DNA of 64,000 nt from Liolophura sinensis (GCF_032854445.1 NC_088297.1:17619127-17683126), one strand, 5' to 3'; numbered from the stretch's first letter, positions 28,651-40,518 are shown. The notes: generated by a model not told the origin, from the letters alone. Program-made: numbers and translations.

Positions 28651-29679
28651 TATCTTGACTAAGAGCAGAATTCACTTTACCATGATTAGGCGATGTTTCA
28701 TGATAAGGCGCGTCATTTTAACACGATAGTTTTTATTCATTTTATTCGTATTTTAGTAATTACGAATATTTCACAGACACCAACAGAATGGAGGGCGAAA
28801 AGTGGAGACATAGTTTTTAATTTGGTTCCATTTTCTCGCTAAGTTCATGGCAAATTGTTTCAGATTATATCTTTTTTAATGTATCTTTGTGCACCGAATC
28901 CAAATATGCCAATATTATTTACAGAAAGTTTCAATTTTTTACACTAAGGGGAAACTTAATGAAACATGGTTGAAATATAGATTTGCGACATCTCAGATAG
29001 ATGATGGTTCTATTTGTGATTTCTCCTAGCTAGTCCATGGTGCTTGTCCCATGTCTATTTTCCAAACACCGCCATTTTAAAAGAATTACATTTTGACCAA
29101 CAAAAAGAGAATAATACAAGTTAGAATGATGGGACCGTTACTATATGTTACCTTATTATTTGGACTTCCATGCGAATGTATACGACTTGTGACCTTCTTT
29201 CTACAGATTTTGGTGAATAAAAATCTTGTCCGTCAGTACCCGTACAGCCACGCTATGTGTTTTACCTGGTCCAAGTGTTGTGGATTGAGTACGCACTAAA
29301 AAGACCGAAATTCAGTCAGACTTAAGTCTGCAGGTCAACTTTAACTAACCTGATAGGACATCATCAAAGATCGTATATCCTTTGTAAATATCCTTATAGA
29401 CGAGGAATCGTCTTGTTTTTGGTATGTTTTTGAATACAGACACGAAGTGGGGCCATCCAACCTGCAACTGCAAGCCCGAACCAGTAGCTGGTGTCCTGGA
29501 CATCTTTACCTATTATCATTCTTGTTATTTATATTTGTACTTATACGTCTCGGTTTAGAAAAAAAGGTCATGACAGAATACTGATCGCAATATATATACA
29601 CGCGTTGCAAGTGTCTGTGGTTATCTGTTGCATTCATATACGTCTGTAACCACATAGTAAGCGTTCATTACATATCTAC
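28651..29679. other. No gene recognised
   Basis: AT-rich spacer between two oppositely oriented minisatellite blocks. Near 28680-28730 it contains catgattaggcgatg-type units also seen at 30960-31110. Confidence 0.5.
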
Positions 29680-30215
29680 CTGCCTAAAGTAAGCACCAGA
29701 TAGCCTCATTTCCTCATGTGTCTAACAAGCGCGAATCATATTTCGCCATGCGCGTAACAAGCACGAACCTCATTTCCTCATGTGTCTAACAAGAACGAAT
29801 CACATTTCCCCATGCGTATAACAAGCACGAGCCACATTTCCCAATGCGTATAACAAGCACGAACCACATTTCCCCATGCGTATAACAAGCACGAACCACA
29901 TTTCCCCATTAGTGTGGCAAGCAACAAATACATGTCTGCAGGTGCCATATGTCCCATTTCTTTCGTGTCTGTACTAAACATCTGTCACTTCTGTATGTCT
30001 GTACTAAGCACCTGCGGCATTTGTTCTTGTCTGTGATAAGCATCTGTTAAACTTCTACATGTCTGTAGTGAGCATATGTCTTATTTCCCCATTTTGGTAG
30101 TAAGCGTCTGATACATTTTCCCATGTCTATATATAGCAAAATGTCACTTTTCTATGTGCCTATAGTAACCACCAATCATATTTTCCAATGCCGGTAGTAC
30201 ATATACATTGGAACA
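29680..30215 (+). repeat. Minisatellite array, about 32-33-bp units
   Basis: cacatttccccatgcgtata plus acaagcacgaac forms a 32-bp unit, nearly perfect in four to five copies at about 29730-29910. Diverged copies (catgtctgtactaagcatct types) continue to about 30215. Confidence 0.8.
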
Positions 30216-30959
30216 GCATAGTCACACTCCCCAGCACACTCTAGCACATTACGTCTTTAGTTAGCACCAATCAGAGTGGCGGGCATTAATGTAGAGAAAT
30301 TGATACGTGTTGGCCTATGGTTGCTATTTTATTGATTTGCTGTTATTGCCGTGCCCGTTCTCCTACACCATGGCCCATACATATATGGACGGAGGAAATC
30401 TGAGTAAAATGACATGTACAAACTCTCTCAAATGTGGCACGCAATGATGAAAGGCACGTAAGACTGTGTAAACGAACTCGCGTGCGTCATAGAGCGCTTT
30501 TTCACAAACTAATATATGCCTAATTTAACCTCCCCAACGCAGTCAGTGAAATTCCCTGTTTATTTACCTGTTTAGTTACAGCTGAGACACGTCTCAGTAT
30601 CTCTTGCCATTTTGAACGTTGTTTATAATCTCAGATGGCTGTATGTGGGATACCAGAACAGTTTTTAATAAATCTCCTCTCATTTCCATATTTCACTATT
30701 TACCAGATTCTTAAATTCCTATTCTTTACATAGATATCTAACAATAGTAACTAACTTTGTAACGCAAATATCAACGTGACCTGATCTCTTTGTGCCACAG
30801 TAAAGATTTGAATAACATAACTCTGTTTAATTTTCCTGATCGTACCGTTATTTTTTGTTTTCCCTAACAAGTTAATATGATTGATCTGTCAGCATCACCA
30901 TTTTAAACAGGCTAGGCATTATTTTAGGATTAGCGAGGTTCCACAATTAAGCGTGCCTT

Positions 30960-31110
30960 TTTCCCATTTTGGACGCCGTTAGACGGTTAGGCGCAGTAAC
31001 ACGATTAGGTGCAGCGTTTTACCATGATTAGGTCCTGTCACACGATTAGACGTAGCGTTTTGCCATGATTACACGCTGTTACTCCATTAGGCAAAATACA
31101 CGATTAGGCG
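30960..31110 (+). repeat. Short tandem array with acacgattaggc units
   Basis: acacgattaggtgcagcgtt, taccatgattaggtcctgtc, acacgattagacgtagcgtt and later variants form about three units of 40-46 bp. Confidence 0.65.
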
Positions 31111-31272
31111 CCAGACAGCCCTCACTACACGTACTGGTATACGAGCATGGCTCCTGTGGTATATAGTGAACACCCATATGTATTACACTAGATACGCACA
31201 TGTACGTACACGTAATAGATGTCCTTTTCACCTGATCATGAAAGAGTACATGTACTTTATTTCATTGTTATG

Positions 31273-31440
31273 AGGTCGTTGTGAGTTCAAGTCCAGCTCA
31301 TGCTGGCTTCCTGTCCGGCCGTACGTGGGAAGGTCTGCCAGCAACCTGCGGATGATCGTGGGTTTCCCCCGGGCTCTGCCCGGTTTCCTCCCAAGATTAT
31401 GCTGGCCGCCGTCGTATAAGTGAAATATTCTTGAGTACGC
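31273..31440 (+). mobile_element. RUDI-like SINE, 5'-truncated
   Basis: Begins at the B-box region (gtgagttcaagtccagctca), core intact and close to consensus (gcaacctgcggatgatcgtg, tttcccccgggctctgcccg), ends ttcttgagtacgc without the AT-rich tail. Confidence 0.8.
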
Positions 31441-32464
31441 CAAAATCCGCTGTGGGCGACTCCATTTTGCCTGTGAACTAATCCTGAAGTCTTCTGTGTT
31501 AGAAGGAGAATTGCCGTCGGAAACCGCCGAAGTGAAGTTCGTGCATTTCCGGTGGAACTCTTCTTCTCAGAAGGTAGCGAACAGCACAGTTCGTTTTCCG
31601 CTTGATGATCGGGAAACCGGAATGTTGGACGTAGGTTCCGAGTTCACACGAACAAAACCGGCAGTTTTATCGTCTCTCATTGGCTGAGAGGCAACACACC
31701 CCCAGCATAAATTACAGGGTGTTAAAGATGGAGGACGCGATGGACGCAATTTATGCCAGCTTTGGCGTTTTCAGGCTTTACGAGGATGGCGAGGAAAAAT
31801 CGCAAAATTATGCAGCAGGCACCACCAGACAGAAGAAAATGTGCTCTTTTCAGCTTATAGTGTCATAGTTTTAAATTTTCTTCTCCTTTAAATGTGCCAT
31901 AGTTTTAAGTTTTCATCTTTAAAAATTCTGATGTGAGAGCATTCGAATGTTTTGAGATTTTCATCCACGGGCATATGAACTACACAAAATTTGACCATGT
32001 TCATATATAAAGCCAGTACAGAACAAAGCGGCTATTTATTACCTCTTCAATCCAACAGTCTCCATATAATTTCTAGACAATAAAACAAAGAAATTAAGGC
32101 TTTGAGAAAAAATCTTTGACAAATCCATTGCGCTCAATGCTTATATATCCTGCATGTTATTTTTTTATGTTTTCCGAAAGTATTCGAGAACAAACTGTTT
32201 CTTTATTTCTCGTTAACTTGGAAGTACTGCGAGTACAGACAGAAGACTGCTTGGAAGTTCTCTAGTGAACTTATGTCATTGTGTGTACAGTTTTACTAGG
32301 GAGTGCCCCGATTAAATCAACTCCGCTCAACAGGTACCTGAGGAACCTACTGAATTAAAGCTGCAGCCGTTGGAATCGAGACGGCGATTTCATTGGTTAG
32401 AGAGGCAGGTCGGCTGTGACAAGAAAACATTTCCAGCCAACCAATAGTAGTTTAGTATATAAAC
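31441..32464. other. No gene firmly recognised
   Basis: A short frame at 31728-31868 (MEDAMDAIYASFGVF...) lies 50 bp after ctctcattggctgag (inverted CCAAT), but nothing else supports a gene. The rest is AT-rich. Confidence 0.4.
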
Positions 32465-32652
32465 CTTAAATTCTCTAAAGGAGCACATCTCTACATGTTC
32501 CTTATCTGTGTACCCAATCCAGTTATGTGATTCACCGTAGATGTCGCGTTTGTTTGTAAGGAACTCCAGTGAACGGAACGTCTTATCAGAGTCAGTTTCA
32601 AACGAGTAACAGTCATCCTCCTGTTGGTGAGGAAAATCTGGTGGACAAAAAT
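32465..32652 (-). CDS. Orphan C-type-lectin-like exon
   Basis: On the minus strand a good acceptor (cactctccctttcag) precedes DFCPPDFPHQQEDDCYSFET, DKTFRSLEFL and SHNWIGYTDKEH; the exon can end at aag|gtttat (32465). The pattern CP-x(n)-CY-F-x(n)-KTF-x(n)-WIGYTD is that of the first half of a C-type lectin-like domain (W-I-G motif). The usual cysteine/alanine helix after KTF is altered, and no exon with the second half (E-x-C...F-x-C-E) was found nearby. It could be a fragment of a lectin gene whose other exons are too diverged to see, or a relic. CTLDs are secreted or membrane recognition domains. Confidence 0.45.
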
Positions 32653-33680
32653 CTGAAAGGGAGAGTGGCAAAAAGCTTCCTTCGTTTGATCTAAGTGAGC
32701 TGGGTGTCAGCTATGATGGTGTTGAAAACAGTGCTCAGACACCAAAAATTGTGAGGGACAAATGGAAAGAAATATAGGGAAAAGTCACCATATGTGGGCG
32801 TTAGAATTGTGTAGAAAGTAAGCATAACTAACGTGGAGTGTGTTTAAAAACTAAACCCGAGGAAGGTCGGGTCTTTCTGGTATGTATTCGGGTTTAATCT
32901 ACAGTCATTTGGCGAAGTATATGTTTCTAACGCATTTCACCGGTCCACTGAGATATTTTCAGTCATTAAAATTCAACATGATCATGGTTTAAAGGTTTTA
33001 ACATTTATTAATTTTGACAGCACATCGAGACACCATGTAAGTGCACATTAGCTTTATTTCCACTAAAACGTTTCCCGTCCTGAGTTTAGGGTAGGTGGCT
33101 AGGGTGCAACGTCTCACAACATGCGGATAACAAGCTTAATTAATTCATTTTATTTTGTCATATTCACTGTGTTTCTTCCAGTTATTTGTCAATCGTGATT
33201 TGCACATAGCCGCTTACCCACTCTGTTCACGTCAGTGACGCCTAAAGGGCAGACAACTCCTACCCAAGTCTAATTACAAGCCGATGAACGGTGAAAAATC
33301 TAGAAGTTGTGACCGAGTACTGAGTTAATACCATAAAAATCAAAGATTGTGGCAAAAGCTGTACAGCTATTTTTAGTACGCTACTCATGTGTATTAGGCA
33401 TAAACATCTTTTTGGGTTTTCCAGCTGGTTTTCATTTTTTGTTTTTATGGTGGGTGTACACTATCATTAATCCCAGGCTCAACCATTCAGTGTGTGCATT
33501 TCCTTGCTACAAAAATATGCATTCAACTTTTTACTGTACTGTGTGTTATAACACAAACAGCACAAAGTAAATGAACAATCTTACATCACGCTGGCACAAA
33601 AATGACCCCAGCTTTACAGTATCCTGTCCTTGTGAAGGATGTGAGTTCATGCACATAGGATTCATTCTAGTAGATTGACG
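32653..33680. other. No gene recognised
   Basis: Possible upstream part of the lectin-like gene, but no signal peptide or further exon was recognised. Confidence 0.4.
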
Positions 33681-33690
33681 CACAACCAAG

Positions 33691-34022
33691 CCCGGATAGC
33701 ACAGTTGGTAGAGCGTCCGCTTCGGGACCGGTAGATCCAGGATCAATCCTTGATCGAGTCATACCTAAGGCTTTAAAAGTCTTAACTTCCTCGCTTGGCG
33801 TTCAGCATGAAGGGGATAGTGCAACGACTGGTTGACCCGTGTCAGTATAATGGCGGCTTGCTTGCCTTCGGTAAATCGTCTCAGTGAGGCAGCACTAAAT
33901 AATAGAGCGGTGGAAATCCGTCCTGCAACAAGGAGGCACATTACACGTACATGCACCCTAATGATTCCTTCGTCGTCATATGACTGAAAAATTGTTGAGA
34001 ACGACGTTAAACCCCAAGCACT
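33691..34022 (+). mobile_element. tRNA-SINE family B, full length with 10-bp target duplication
   Basis: tRNA-like head cccggatagcacagttggta, gagcgtccgcttcgggaccg with an A box; body with gcttggcgttcagcatgaag and gacccgtgtcagtataatgg; 3' end with ttcgtcgtcatatgactgaa and gttgagaacgacgttaaacc. CACAACCAAG flanks it on both sides (33681-33690, 34023-34032), proving insertion boundaries. Related core sequence occurs at 35000, 42640 and 49487. Confidence 0.85.
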
Positions 34023-34032
34023 CACAACCAAG

Positions 34033-34762
34033 CACTGACTGTGCAGAGGAGCCTTAGTTGATCGACTCCGACTGCCTTGTAAATCACAGTGACACAGAGT
34101 CCCCTGATCAGGATCACCTTCAGCTGAAAGCTGAAGAGAGAACGATCAGCTCTAAAAGACAGTATGTATTATCACTTCAGACATTTATGACTAGGATGAA
34201 TGTGCGAATATTGTAAGCATGCTAGCCGACGTAGTTTGACGTCCTGATCATGAATCTGAACTTACTTGCCGCAAATTGCAAAAAGCACAAATACCACCAT
34301 ATTTGGAGGTCTCGTGACAGAAAACTGTTACAGCTGTAAAGATGAAAATCACTGAGTGCAAAGCGCTGCATATGTTCTCTATGTATGCTGAAAATGCTAT
34401 AGCTGTGTTGAAACAGAGGGGAAGTGCACGCATTCAAATATTGTCCACAGGTGGATTTACTCCGTTTGGCACATCTACATATACATGCTATACAGTGTAC
34501 TCACAATGCATTAATGACTGCCAAGAATGTAGGTTTTCTAATTAAGTTGGTTATGTATCTGTACATGGACACCTTTAAGGTAACCAGAAGTGACACTGTA
34601 TAAGCCGGCTCGAACCGCGGAATCGCTGCTTTATAGCAGCTATATTTTTATTTTTGATTTTTAATTTGATTTTTTCAATTATCATTCTGTCTATATACTC
34701 CTCTAAGTTATAAAAGTTCTGTAGTTATATTACAGACAGAGCCTTCACTGCTTAAGATGGTT
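34033..34762. other. No gene recognised
   Basis: Short frames only; no splice or domain support. Confidence 0.5.
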
Positions 34763-34955
34763 AAAGCCCTGACTCGCGTCTTTCAATCCAGCTCTTCCTT
34801 CTAGTCAGGAGGTTTGTCAGGTACCTAGGGGAGGGCGGTGGTTTATTCGAGGCATTCCGGTTTTCTCCACCTATACCTGACCGTCGACATATATTACATG
34901 TATACAAGTGAAAAATTCTTGAGTACGGTGTTACACAGCCTGTAATCAAATAAAT
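34763..34955 (+). mobile_element. SINE related to the RUDI-like family, diverged subfamily
   Basis: B-box-like cgcgtctttcaatccagctc, core ggttttctccacctatacct, tail acaagtgaaaaattcttgag then aatcaaataaatg. The middle differs from the main family. Confidence 0.6.
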
Positions 34956-34999
34956 GTGTGTGTATGTGTACGTGGAGTTTAAAGTCGTACTTCTCAATT

Positions 35000-35222
35000 T
35001 TCTAGTCATATGACGACGAAAAGTCATTTGGTGTGTGTACATATATTGAGGCAGAGTGAGTCCATGCTGTTAGTCCTGCCGCCCATGAAGCATCATGCCG
35101 AAAACACCAGACATGACATCCCATTCAGTCACATTATACTGACACAGGGCTAACCAGTGATGTTTCCTTGCTCTAACCTCTCAGTTCTGAGCGCCAAGAG
35201 AGGCAGCAGCAAGTACCATCTT
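35000..35222 (-). mobile_element. SINE family B, 5'-truncated
   Basis: gtcatatgacgacgaaaagtcatttggtgtgtgtacatata at the low end is the 3' tail read in reverse. catcatgccgaaaacaccag and gtcacattatactgacacag are the conserved core. No tRNA head. Confidence 0.65.
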
Positions 35223-35510
35223 TTAAATAAATAAATAAATAAATAAATAATAAAGGAACATATTTATATAGTACATGGTGTGTATAGTCGATAATACATT
35301 ACACAGTTAAACAAGGTCACTTAGTGACTTTTGTGACAAATTTCGAAGACATTCGTTTGCCTGTGTACACCATGTAACGTTCGACATTTTTCCCCTCAAT
35401 GTAGGCGCGTTTTTCATTGTATAAGGCTGCATGTCGCAAATCTGAGCCAAGCGCATTTACTGTGATAATGTTGACATGGAAGCTACGCCAGATTTATATT
35501 GAGATTGCTA

Positions 35511-35760
35511 CGTATAACGGGTCAGGATATGATACACATACCTGTACCTAAAGGGTTAGCCGTATAACGGGTCAGGGTATGATACACATACCTGTACCTA
35601 AAGGGTTAGCCGTATAACGGGTCAGGGTATGATACACATACCTGTACCTAAAGGGTTAGCCGTATAACGGGTCAGGGTATGATACACATACCTGTACCTA
35701 AAGGGTTAGCCGTATAACGGGTCAGGGTATGATACACATACCTGTACCTAAAGGGTTAGC
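35511..35760 (+). repeat. Minisatellite, five perfect-length 50-bp units
   Basis: cgtataacgggtcagggtat, gatacacatacctgtaccta and aagggttagc make one 50-bp unit; five units fill exactly 250 bp. Only the first differs (ggatat for gggtat), so the array expanded recently. Confidence 0.95.
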
Positions 35761-35992
35761 CCGGGCACTGTTTTTCTTCCACCAATAAAACTGACAGTCT
35801 CCCATAATTATAAACGTTATGTAGAATTGTGATTTATTACTCATTCACCTTTTGCTTTATTTCATTTAACGGATTAAGGCATACCTCCCTTCATATGAGG
35901 ACCGACTGGCAAGTAGCACATATTGTAAATCCAAGACTAAGGACAGACACGATGAGGCAGTTCCTGAATCTACGAGCTTGCTGGAAAAATTT

Positions 35993-36261
35993 TATTTATT
36001 TATTTTATTTGATTGGTGTTTTACGCTGTACTCAAGAATATTTCACTTATCCGACGGCGGCCAGCATTATGGTGGGAGGAAACCGGGCAGAGCCCGGGGG
36101 AAACCCACGACCATCCGCAGGTTGCTGGCAGACCTTCCCACGTACAGCCAGAGAGGAAGCCAGCATGAGCTGGACTTGAACTCACAGCGACCGCATTGGT
36201 GGGAGACTCCAGGGTCATTGCGCTGCGCTGGCGCGCTAACCGACTGAGCCAGGGAGGCCCC
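35993..36261 (-). mobile_element. RUDI-like tRNA-SINE, full length with 13-bp target duplication
   Basis: Minus-strand head ggggcctccctggctcagtc, ggttagcgcgccagcg contains a clear A box, and gtgagttcaagtccagctca the B box. The core and ttgagtacagcgtaaaacac tail are complete. GCTGGAAAAATTT occurs at 35980-35992 and 36262-36274. Best reference copy in the window. Confidence 0.92.
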
Positions 36262-36274
36262 GCTGGAAAAATTT

Positions 36275-36828
36275 AAAAAAACAAATCAGGAAACATTTTT
36301 TATAAACATTTCATCGAAGAATGATGCAAATATTCCAATAAGAGAAATAAAATGTTACTTTTCATGGAGTAGACGCGTCCAGTGAAGACGATTTTGAAGG
36401 ATCAGTGAGCGACTTGAATGAGATCACGCACTCATTTGGCACAGTGCGGAGATCTCTGAGTATGACAAGAAAGCACAAACTTGCATTTGCTATGACAAAG
36501 TTCATACTCATTGAAAGAAAAAGGGAGCCCTTTCAAATGTTAATTCGCCTTACGGGTTATTCAAAATATGAAATGAATCTAAGCTGAGATCTCATGAACA
36601 TTACATATGATCGTGAGCTGTTATAAACTATCTCTATGAATCTCTGGCATGTATTTACAGTAAAAAAATTGAAAGGATGCGCAAGTCTATTGAACTTGGC
36701 ATGTTTCAAAATATAATTTTTCTCAGAGTAATGTTATTGCCTTTTAAATTATATTTTTCCTGGGGATTAGGTGGAAATGATTGTTTGGTGATTGACTGAT
36801 TGTTGTACTACGATTCTTTCACCTATAT
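36275..36828. other. No gene recognised
   Basis: AT-rich; a 60-codon frame at 36405-36587 lacks supporting context. Confidence 0.45.
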
Positions 36829-36925
36829 ATAACAACAAATCATAATTAATTTTCATGGGAAACTGTAAATTAAGTGAAATAAAGTAATATAATGTGTTTA
36901 AATGAATTGTGACATGAGTTCGCTT
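36829..36925 (+). repeat. Dispersed repeat shared with 8059-8150
   Basis: aacaacaaatcataattaat through gtttaaatgaattgtgacat, about 95% identical to the copy near 8.1 kb. Confidence 0.75.
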
Positions 36926-37078
36926 TATACAAATATGAAATAAATGAAATAAATCTATATATACTTATACAATTGTTAACTCTGCAAAACCCATATACTG
37001 TTTTGGAACAAAAATATAGAAAGTTACAATATATTACACTTTCCAGACACATATTGTCTTTTGACATTTAGAGTTAAG

Positions 37079-37308
37079 CCCCTTATTTCCATTATTCCAT
37101 CGTATTCCATCAGGAGTTATCCCCCTTGTTTACATAATTTTGACATCGCACACGTTCGTGGATTTCTACTACGAAATACGTAAGGAAATATTCCTCTAAA
37201 CCACTCAGGCTTTCTATCTAGCTTTACTGGTATTACAAACTATTAAAAGACAACTATCGTTAAATATACTGAACTGAAATTACTGTTATTTCAATCAGAA
37301 ATCTAGCG
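37079..37308 (-). repeat. Gypsy leader/LTR-like fragment, inverted relative to 13190-13438
   Basis: The reverse complement matches the sequence upstream of the gag gene at 13.2-13.4 kb (ccccttatttccattattcc, cgttcgtggatttctactac). It lacks about 25 bp present there. No gag or pol lies nearby, so it is an isolated fragment. Confidence 0.7.
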
Positions 37309-38043
37309 AATACGAAGCGTAACATTACGTAATGTTAATTAAATGGAAACAACAACGACGTCTGAAGGTGACCGAAAGACAACTATTTTGTAAGCTAATC
37401 TACTAATTAGTACAACGATGTGCTCATTCGGCATAACTATACAAGTAACTAAGCATTCAACATCTATCATATCGCTAAAGGAATCTGCATGATTACATAC
37501 CTGAAGAAGAATAAAAAGGAAATTTCGTTAGGACATAATCAAAACGTGGCGACGTCTCAAGGATGGTAAATGAGTGCGGGATCCCACAATTACTTGCGTC
37601 TTAAGTCACGCTGTCCCAAACACACGAACACTCGTTCCTTATGTTATTCATTACAGGTTATGAAAAATACTAACGGAAAATTGTGCCACAATGATAGTTA
37701 ACAAAAAAATGTTACAAAAGATGGTTACTTCACTGTGGTGAGATTGCACATGCATATGGTGCCACAGACTGAAGATGAAGACTCAGACGATTTTTTGCGA
37801 AACTGGCTTCAAGACTGTGAATGTTGTTAACAGTAGTTTTCATCTTGCACGAATATCAGGAACTATCAATGCTCATACTTTAACCGTAATAAATGCAAAG
37901 TCATGAGAGTAAATTTCACCATGGCTATCGTATATGTTTAGCCTAAGCTTGTAAACAGTACTGATTTTACTCGTGCGTTCCCAGCTATATAAAAGCCACA
38001 GTGCAAGAAAATAAAGCAGTCTTTCTCTAACCGGCATGCGCAT
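37309..38043. other. No gene recognised; contains short repeat at 37551-37575
   Basis: gtctcaaggatggtaaatga at about 37555 matches 8025-8045. The remainder is unassigned AT-rich DNA. Confidence 0.5.
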
Positions 38044-38053
38044 GCATGAAAGA

Positions 38054-38190
38054 TTTATTTATTTATTTATTTGATTGGTGTTTTTACGTCGTACTCAGGA
38101 ATATTTCACTTATACGACGGCGCCCAGCATTATGGTGGGAGGAAACCGGGCAGGGCTCGGCGGAAACCCACGACCATCCGCAGGTTGCTG
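38054..38190 (-). mobile_element. RUDI-like SINE, 5'-truncated, with 10-bp target duplication
   Basis: Tail of ATTT repeats, then the conserved 3' half up to caacctgcgg. GCATGAAAGA at 38044-38053 recurs at 38191-38200, so truncation happened at insertion, as with LINE-mobilised copies. Confidence 0.88.
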
Positions 38191-38507
38191 GCATGAAAGA
38201 AGTTTCTTTATAACCTTATGCTACAATACAAACTTGAGTTCTTACAAAACCTTTTATGCATATGGTACGTGTATATAAAAGCATTGAAGATGACGCGTAG
38301 TTCAGAGACAAACTATTTAACAAAGGATATCATGAATGTTAATACTATGCAGTCAAGAACTTGTTTTAACATGTAAAAGTAAATTGCAAGTCTTTATCGA
38401 TACACTGTGATACGTCTATTATGGATTGCAGTTTTGATATGCTAAATGTTGTCATCTAAATAGAGGATATGTAATGGGTGACCCGATATCAAATTAATCA
38501 TATCCTA

Positions 38508-38521
38508 TTTATCCCATAAAT
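38508..38521. repeat. Left 14-bp inverted repeat flanking the Crypton-like gene
   Basis: TTTATCCCATAAAT; its exact reverse complement is at 40707-40720, with weak similarity continuing inward. Might mark element ends. Confidence 0.4.
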
Positions 38522-38908
38522 TTGTAATTTATAGCGGAAAAAATCATAGCGATTTAAACTTTTCGGAAACTGCGCCGACGTCTAACCGCGTAGTGATATC
38601 ACACATATAGGTCAAGTGAAGCGTCATCAATGACAAGTGACAAGTAAAATTTATTTACATAACGACTTTTTTTTATGTGCCATAGACATGTCAAAAGGTT
38701 AATATCGTTAATATTTATAACAAGAATGTTAAATTATATTACAGAAAGAATTAATGTATAAAAAAGAGTTAATGTCCAGACAAATTTCCCGTGCGCTGAG
38801 TACACGCCGTGCAACTTTCAAAACACAACTGACAGTTTAACTTAGCGAAGGTTGAACAAGCGAAACAGTGTACATAATTGTAACGGCTAATTGGAATTTA
38901 GGCATCAG

Positions 38909-40193
38909 CTAGTGTTCTTGTGAAGATTCGGATGACGATTCGATAACACAAACACGTCGTCGTTTGGGTGCTTCGTGATTGTAATGAACAGGCACGTGAA
39001 AGACATCTCCCGATATGGGATCGCCAACTTCAGAACTTCACGAAATGGCTATCACGTGGGACATGGACTGACTGAAACTAGACGTCACGCACGATGGCTG
39101 CTTAGAATTTATTTCGGAAAGGTGGCATGGAGATAAAATTTTATTTTGAGAAGCTGACGTTGAGTTGAGAATTCCGGAATTTTGCGTATGCTGGTTTTAT
39201 GAAATGGAATTATAAGAGTTTACGGACTGAATATTTCTGTGGCTGGAAATTTACATGATCTGAGTCGGAGGGATATTTTCTTCTCTTAGTTTCTGGAGGT
39301 TTCTGGTAGTTTCCTGGCACTGCTATTTCGTCTGACTTCGGATTTTCACGTGTGTTGGTGGCAATTTAGAACGGTCTTCATCTTTGCAAAAATCCGAGAG
39401 TCGAAGTGAGGAATACTTCTTGTAAATGTGGATTGGGCACCTAGCTGTGTTTTGAGGGGCATCCCATATCTTCGGTTTGACCTCAGGCGTATCACGATGA
39501 TTTATACCGGTCCTAGCTTTTGTCTGTCGCTCGGTAAACTCTAGGTACTGTCGAGCATTGCTATCGGCACGAAGAGTAACATCACCTCAACACATGTTAC
39601 TGTGCTCTATACCACGAAGACCAATCTGAAGCGCTGTGAAAAACCACAGAGAATTTATAATGGCATTTGAAGAATGCGAACCTAATTGACCGGATTCCCA
39701 CGGGCAGTCAGTGTCTTGATCACTAGGAAGTCTTGCTTTGTTTGGTAACTTACCTTTCCCCTCTCTCTTCAACGCTTTTTGTTTGGATTTCATTGTTTCT
39801 CCTAAGGTATAGAAGGAGAGATCTGTAATTACGGAGTGTCAGTATCCATGTTTCTTCAAATATCTCACGATGCTTCACAACACTGAGCGCAACTAAGCAA
39901 ACACATAATTTTCTCCGTTTGCCTTTAGCACACTTACGAAAAATTCATATTTAAATCCAATGGTGGGATGCCGTATATTTGTCGCCATTCGTTTATTTCA
40001 GGGCCTCGGAGAAACTGATTCAACAGCTTGATGTCGTACATCGATTTTTTGGCAGTGTTATGGTTTTCCTCAATCAGTATCAGTTGTGAGGCATAGTCAT
40101 CGCACACTCGGACTAATCGAGCAGACGTGTTTTCCTGAGGCGATGGGTTTCTTCTCCGGGAGGTCAGCTGCTCACCGGTCCAGTCAATCGCTT
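38909..40193 (-). pseudogene. Crypton/DUF3504-type tyrosine recombinase, exon 2 (decayed)
   Basis: Minus-strand pieces in order: EAIDWTGEQLTSRRR, SMYDIKLLNQFLRGPEINEW with IYGIPPLDLN, then one base shifted FFVSVLKANGENYV, IVRYLKKHGY, KSKQKALKREGKGKLPNKAR, INSLWFFTALQIGLRGIEH (arginine of the catalytic set), a TGA, GDVTLRADSNARQYLEFTER, ARCPIHIYKKYSSLRLSDF, QIM-stop-ISSHRNIQSVNSYNSIS (histidine and candidate nucleophilic tyrosine), and a basic/acidic tail ending KRRRVCVIESSSESSQEH then TAG at 38911-38909. These are the landmarks of the DUF3504/Crypton-derived family abundant in invertebrates. Several stops, a frameshift and a missing central segment make it non-functional. Confidence 0.72.
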
Positions 40194-40350
40194 CTACATG
40201 TTGATATTTTGATCTTATGAATAAAAAATATTGATTTCTAACAGAATTTAAGTACTGTAGATATTATTGGTTTCATCTGGATAATGTCAAAATTAGCGAA
40301 GCACAAAGTTTTAGGCCTATAGAGTAATGTTAAGAAAAATAATGGCCTAC

Positions 40351-40518
40351 CCGATGTTTCCGTTTTTGGGATTTTACTTAGCCTTCGTTGCGAAAGCTTT
40401 ATGTCGTTGTCAATGCCGAGGATTTCCACATTGATTCGATCATCTGTTGTCACATTTATAACTCTGGGGCGTCCTTTTTGTCAAATTTTACGATATCTCC
40501 TGGTCGAAAGTCGGCCAT
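40351..40518 (-). pseudogene. Crypton-like gene, exon 1
   Basis: ATG at 40518 (minus) starts MADFRPGDIVKFDKK. After a one-base shift near 40470 the frame continues RVINVTTDDRINVEILGIDN and LSKIPKTETS, ending at donor tcgg|gtaggcc (40351). The leftover G joins AA of exon 2 to give glutamate in frame across the intron. The acceptor is caacatgtag. Phase match across a 157-bp intron supports a genuine spliced gene. The short basic N-terminal domain might bind nucleic acid; its family is unknown to me. Confidence 0.6.

Noticed and set aside
31728-31868. Short frame MEDAMDAIYASFGVFRLYED with an upstream inverted CCAAT
   Set aside because: Only 47 codons, no partner exon, no recognisable domain; not enough to call a gene.
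35511-35760. Regular 50-bp spacing as a CRISPR-like array
   Set aside because: Whole units repeat without unique spacers, and the genome is eukaryotic; it is a minisatellite.
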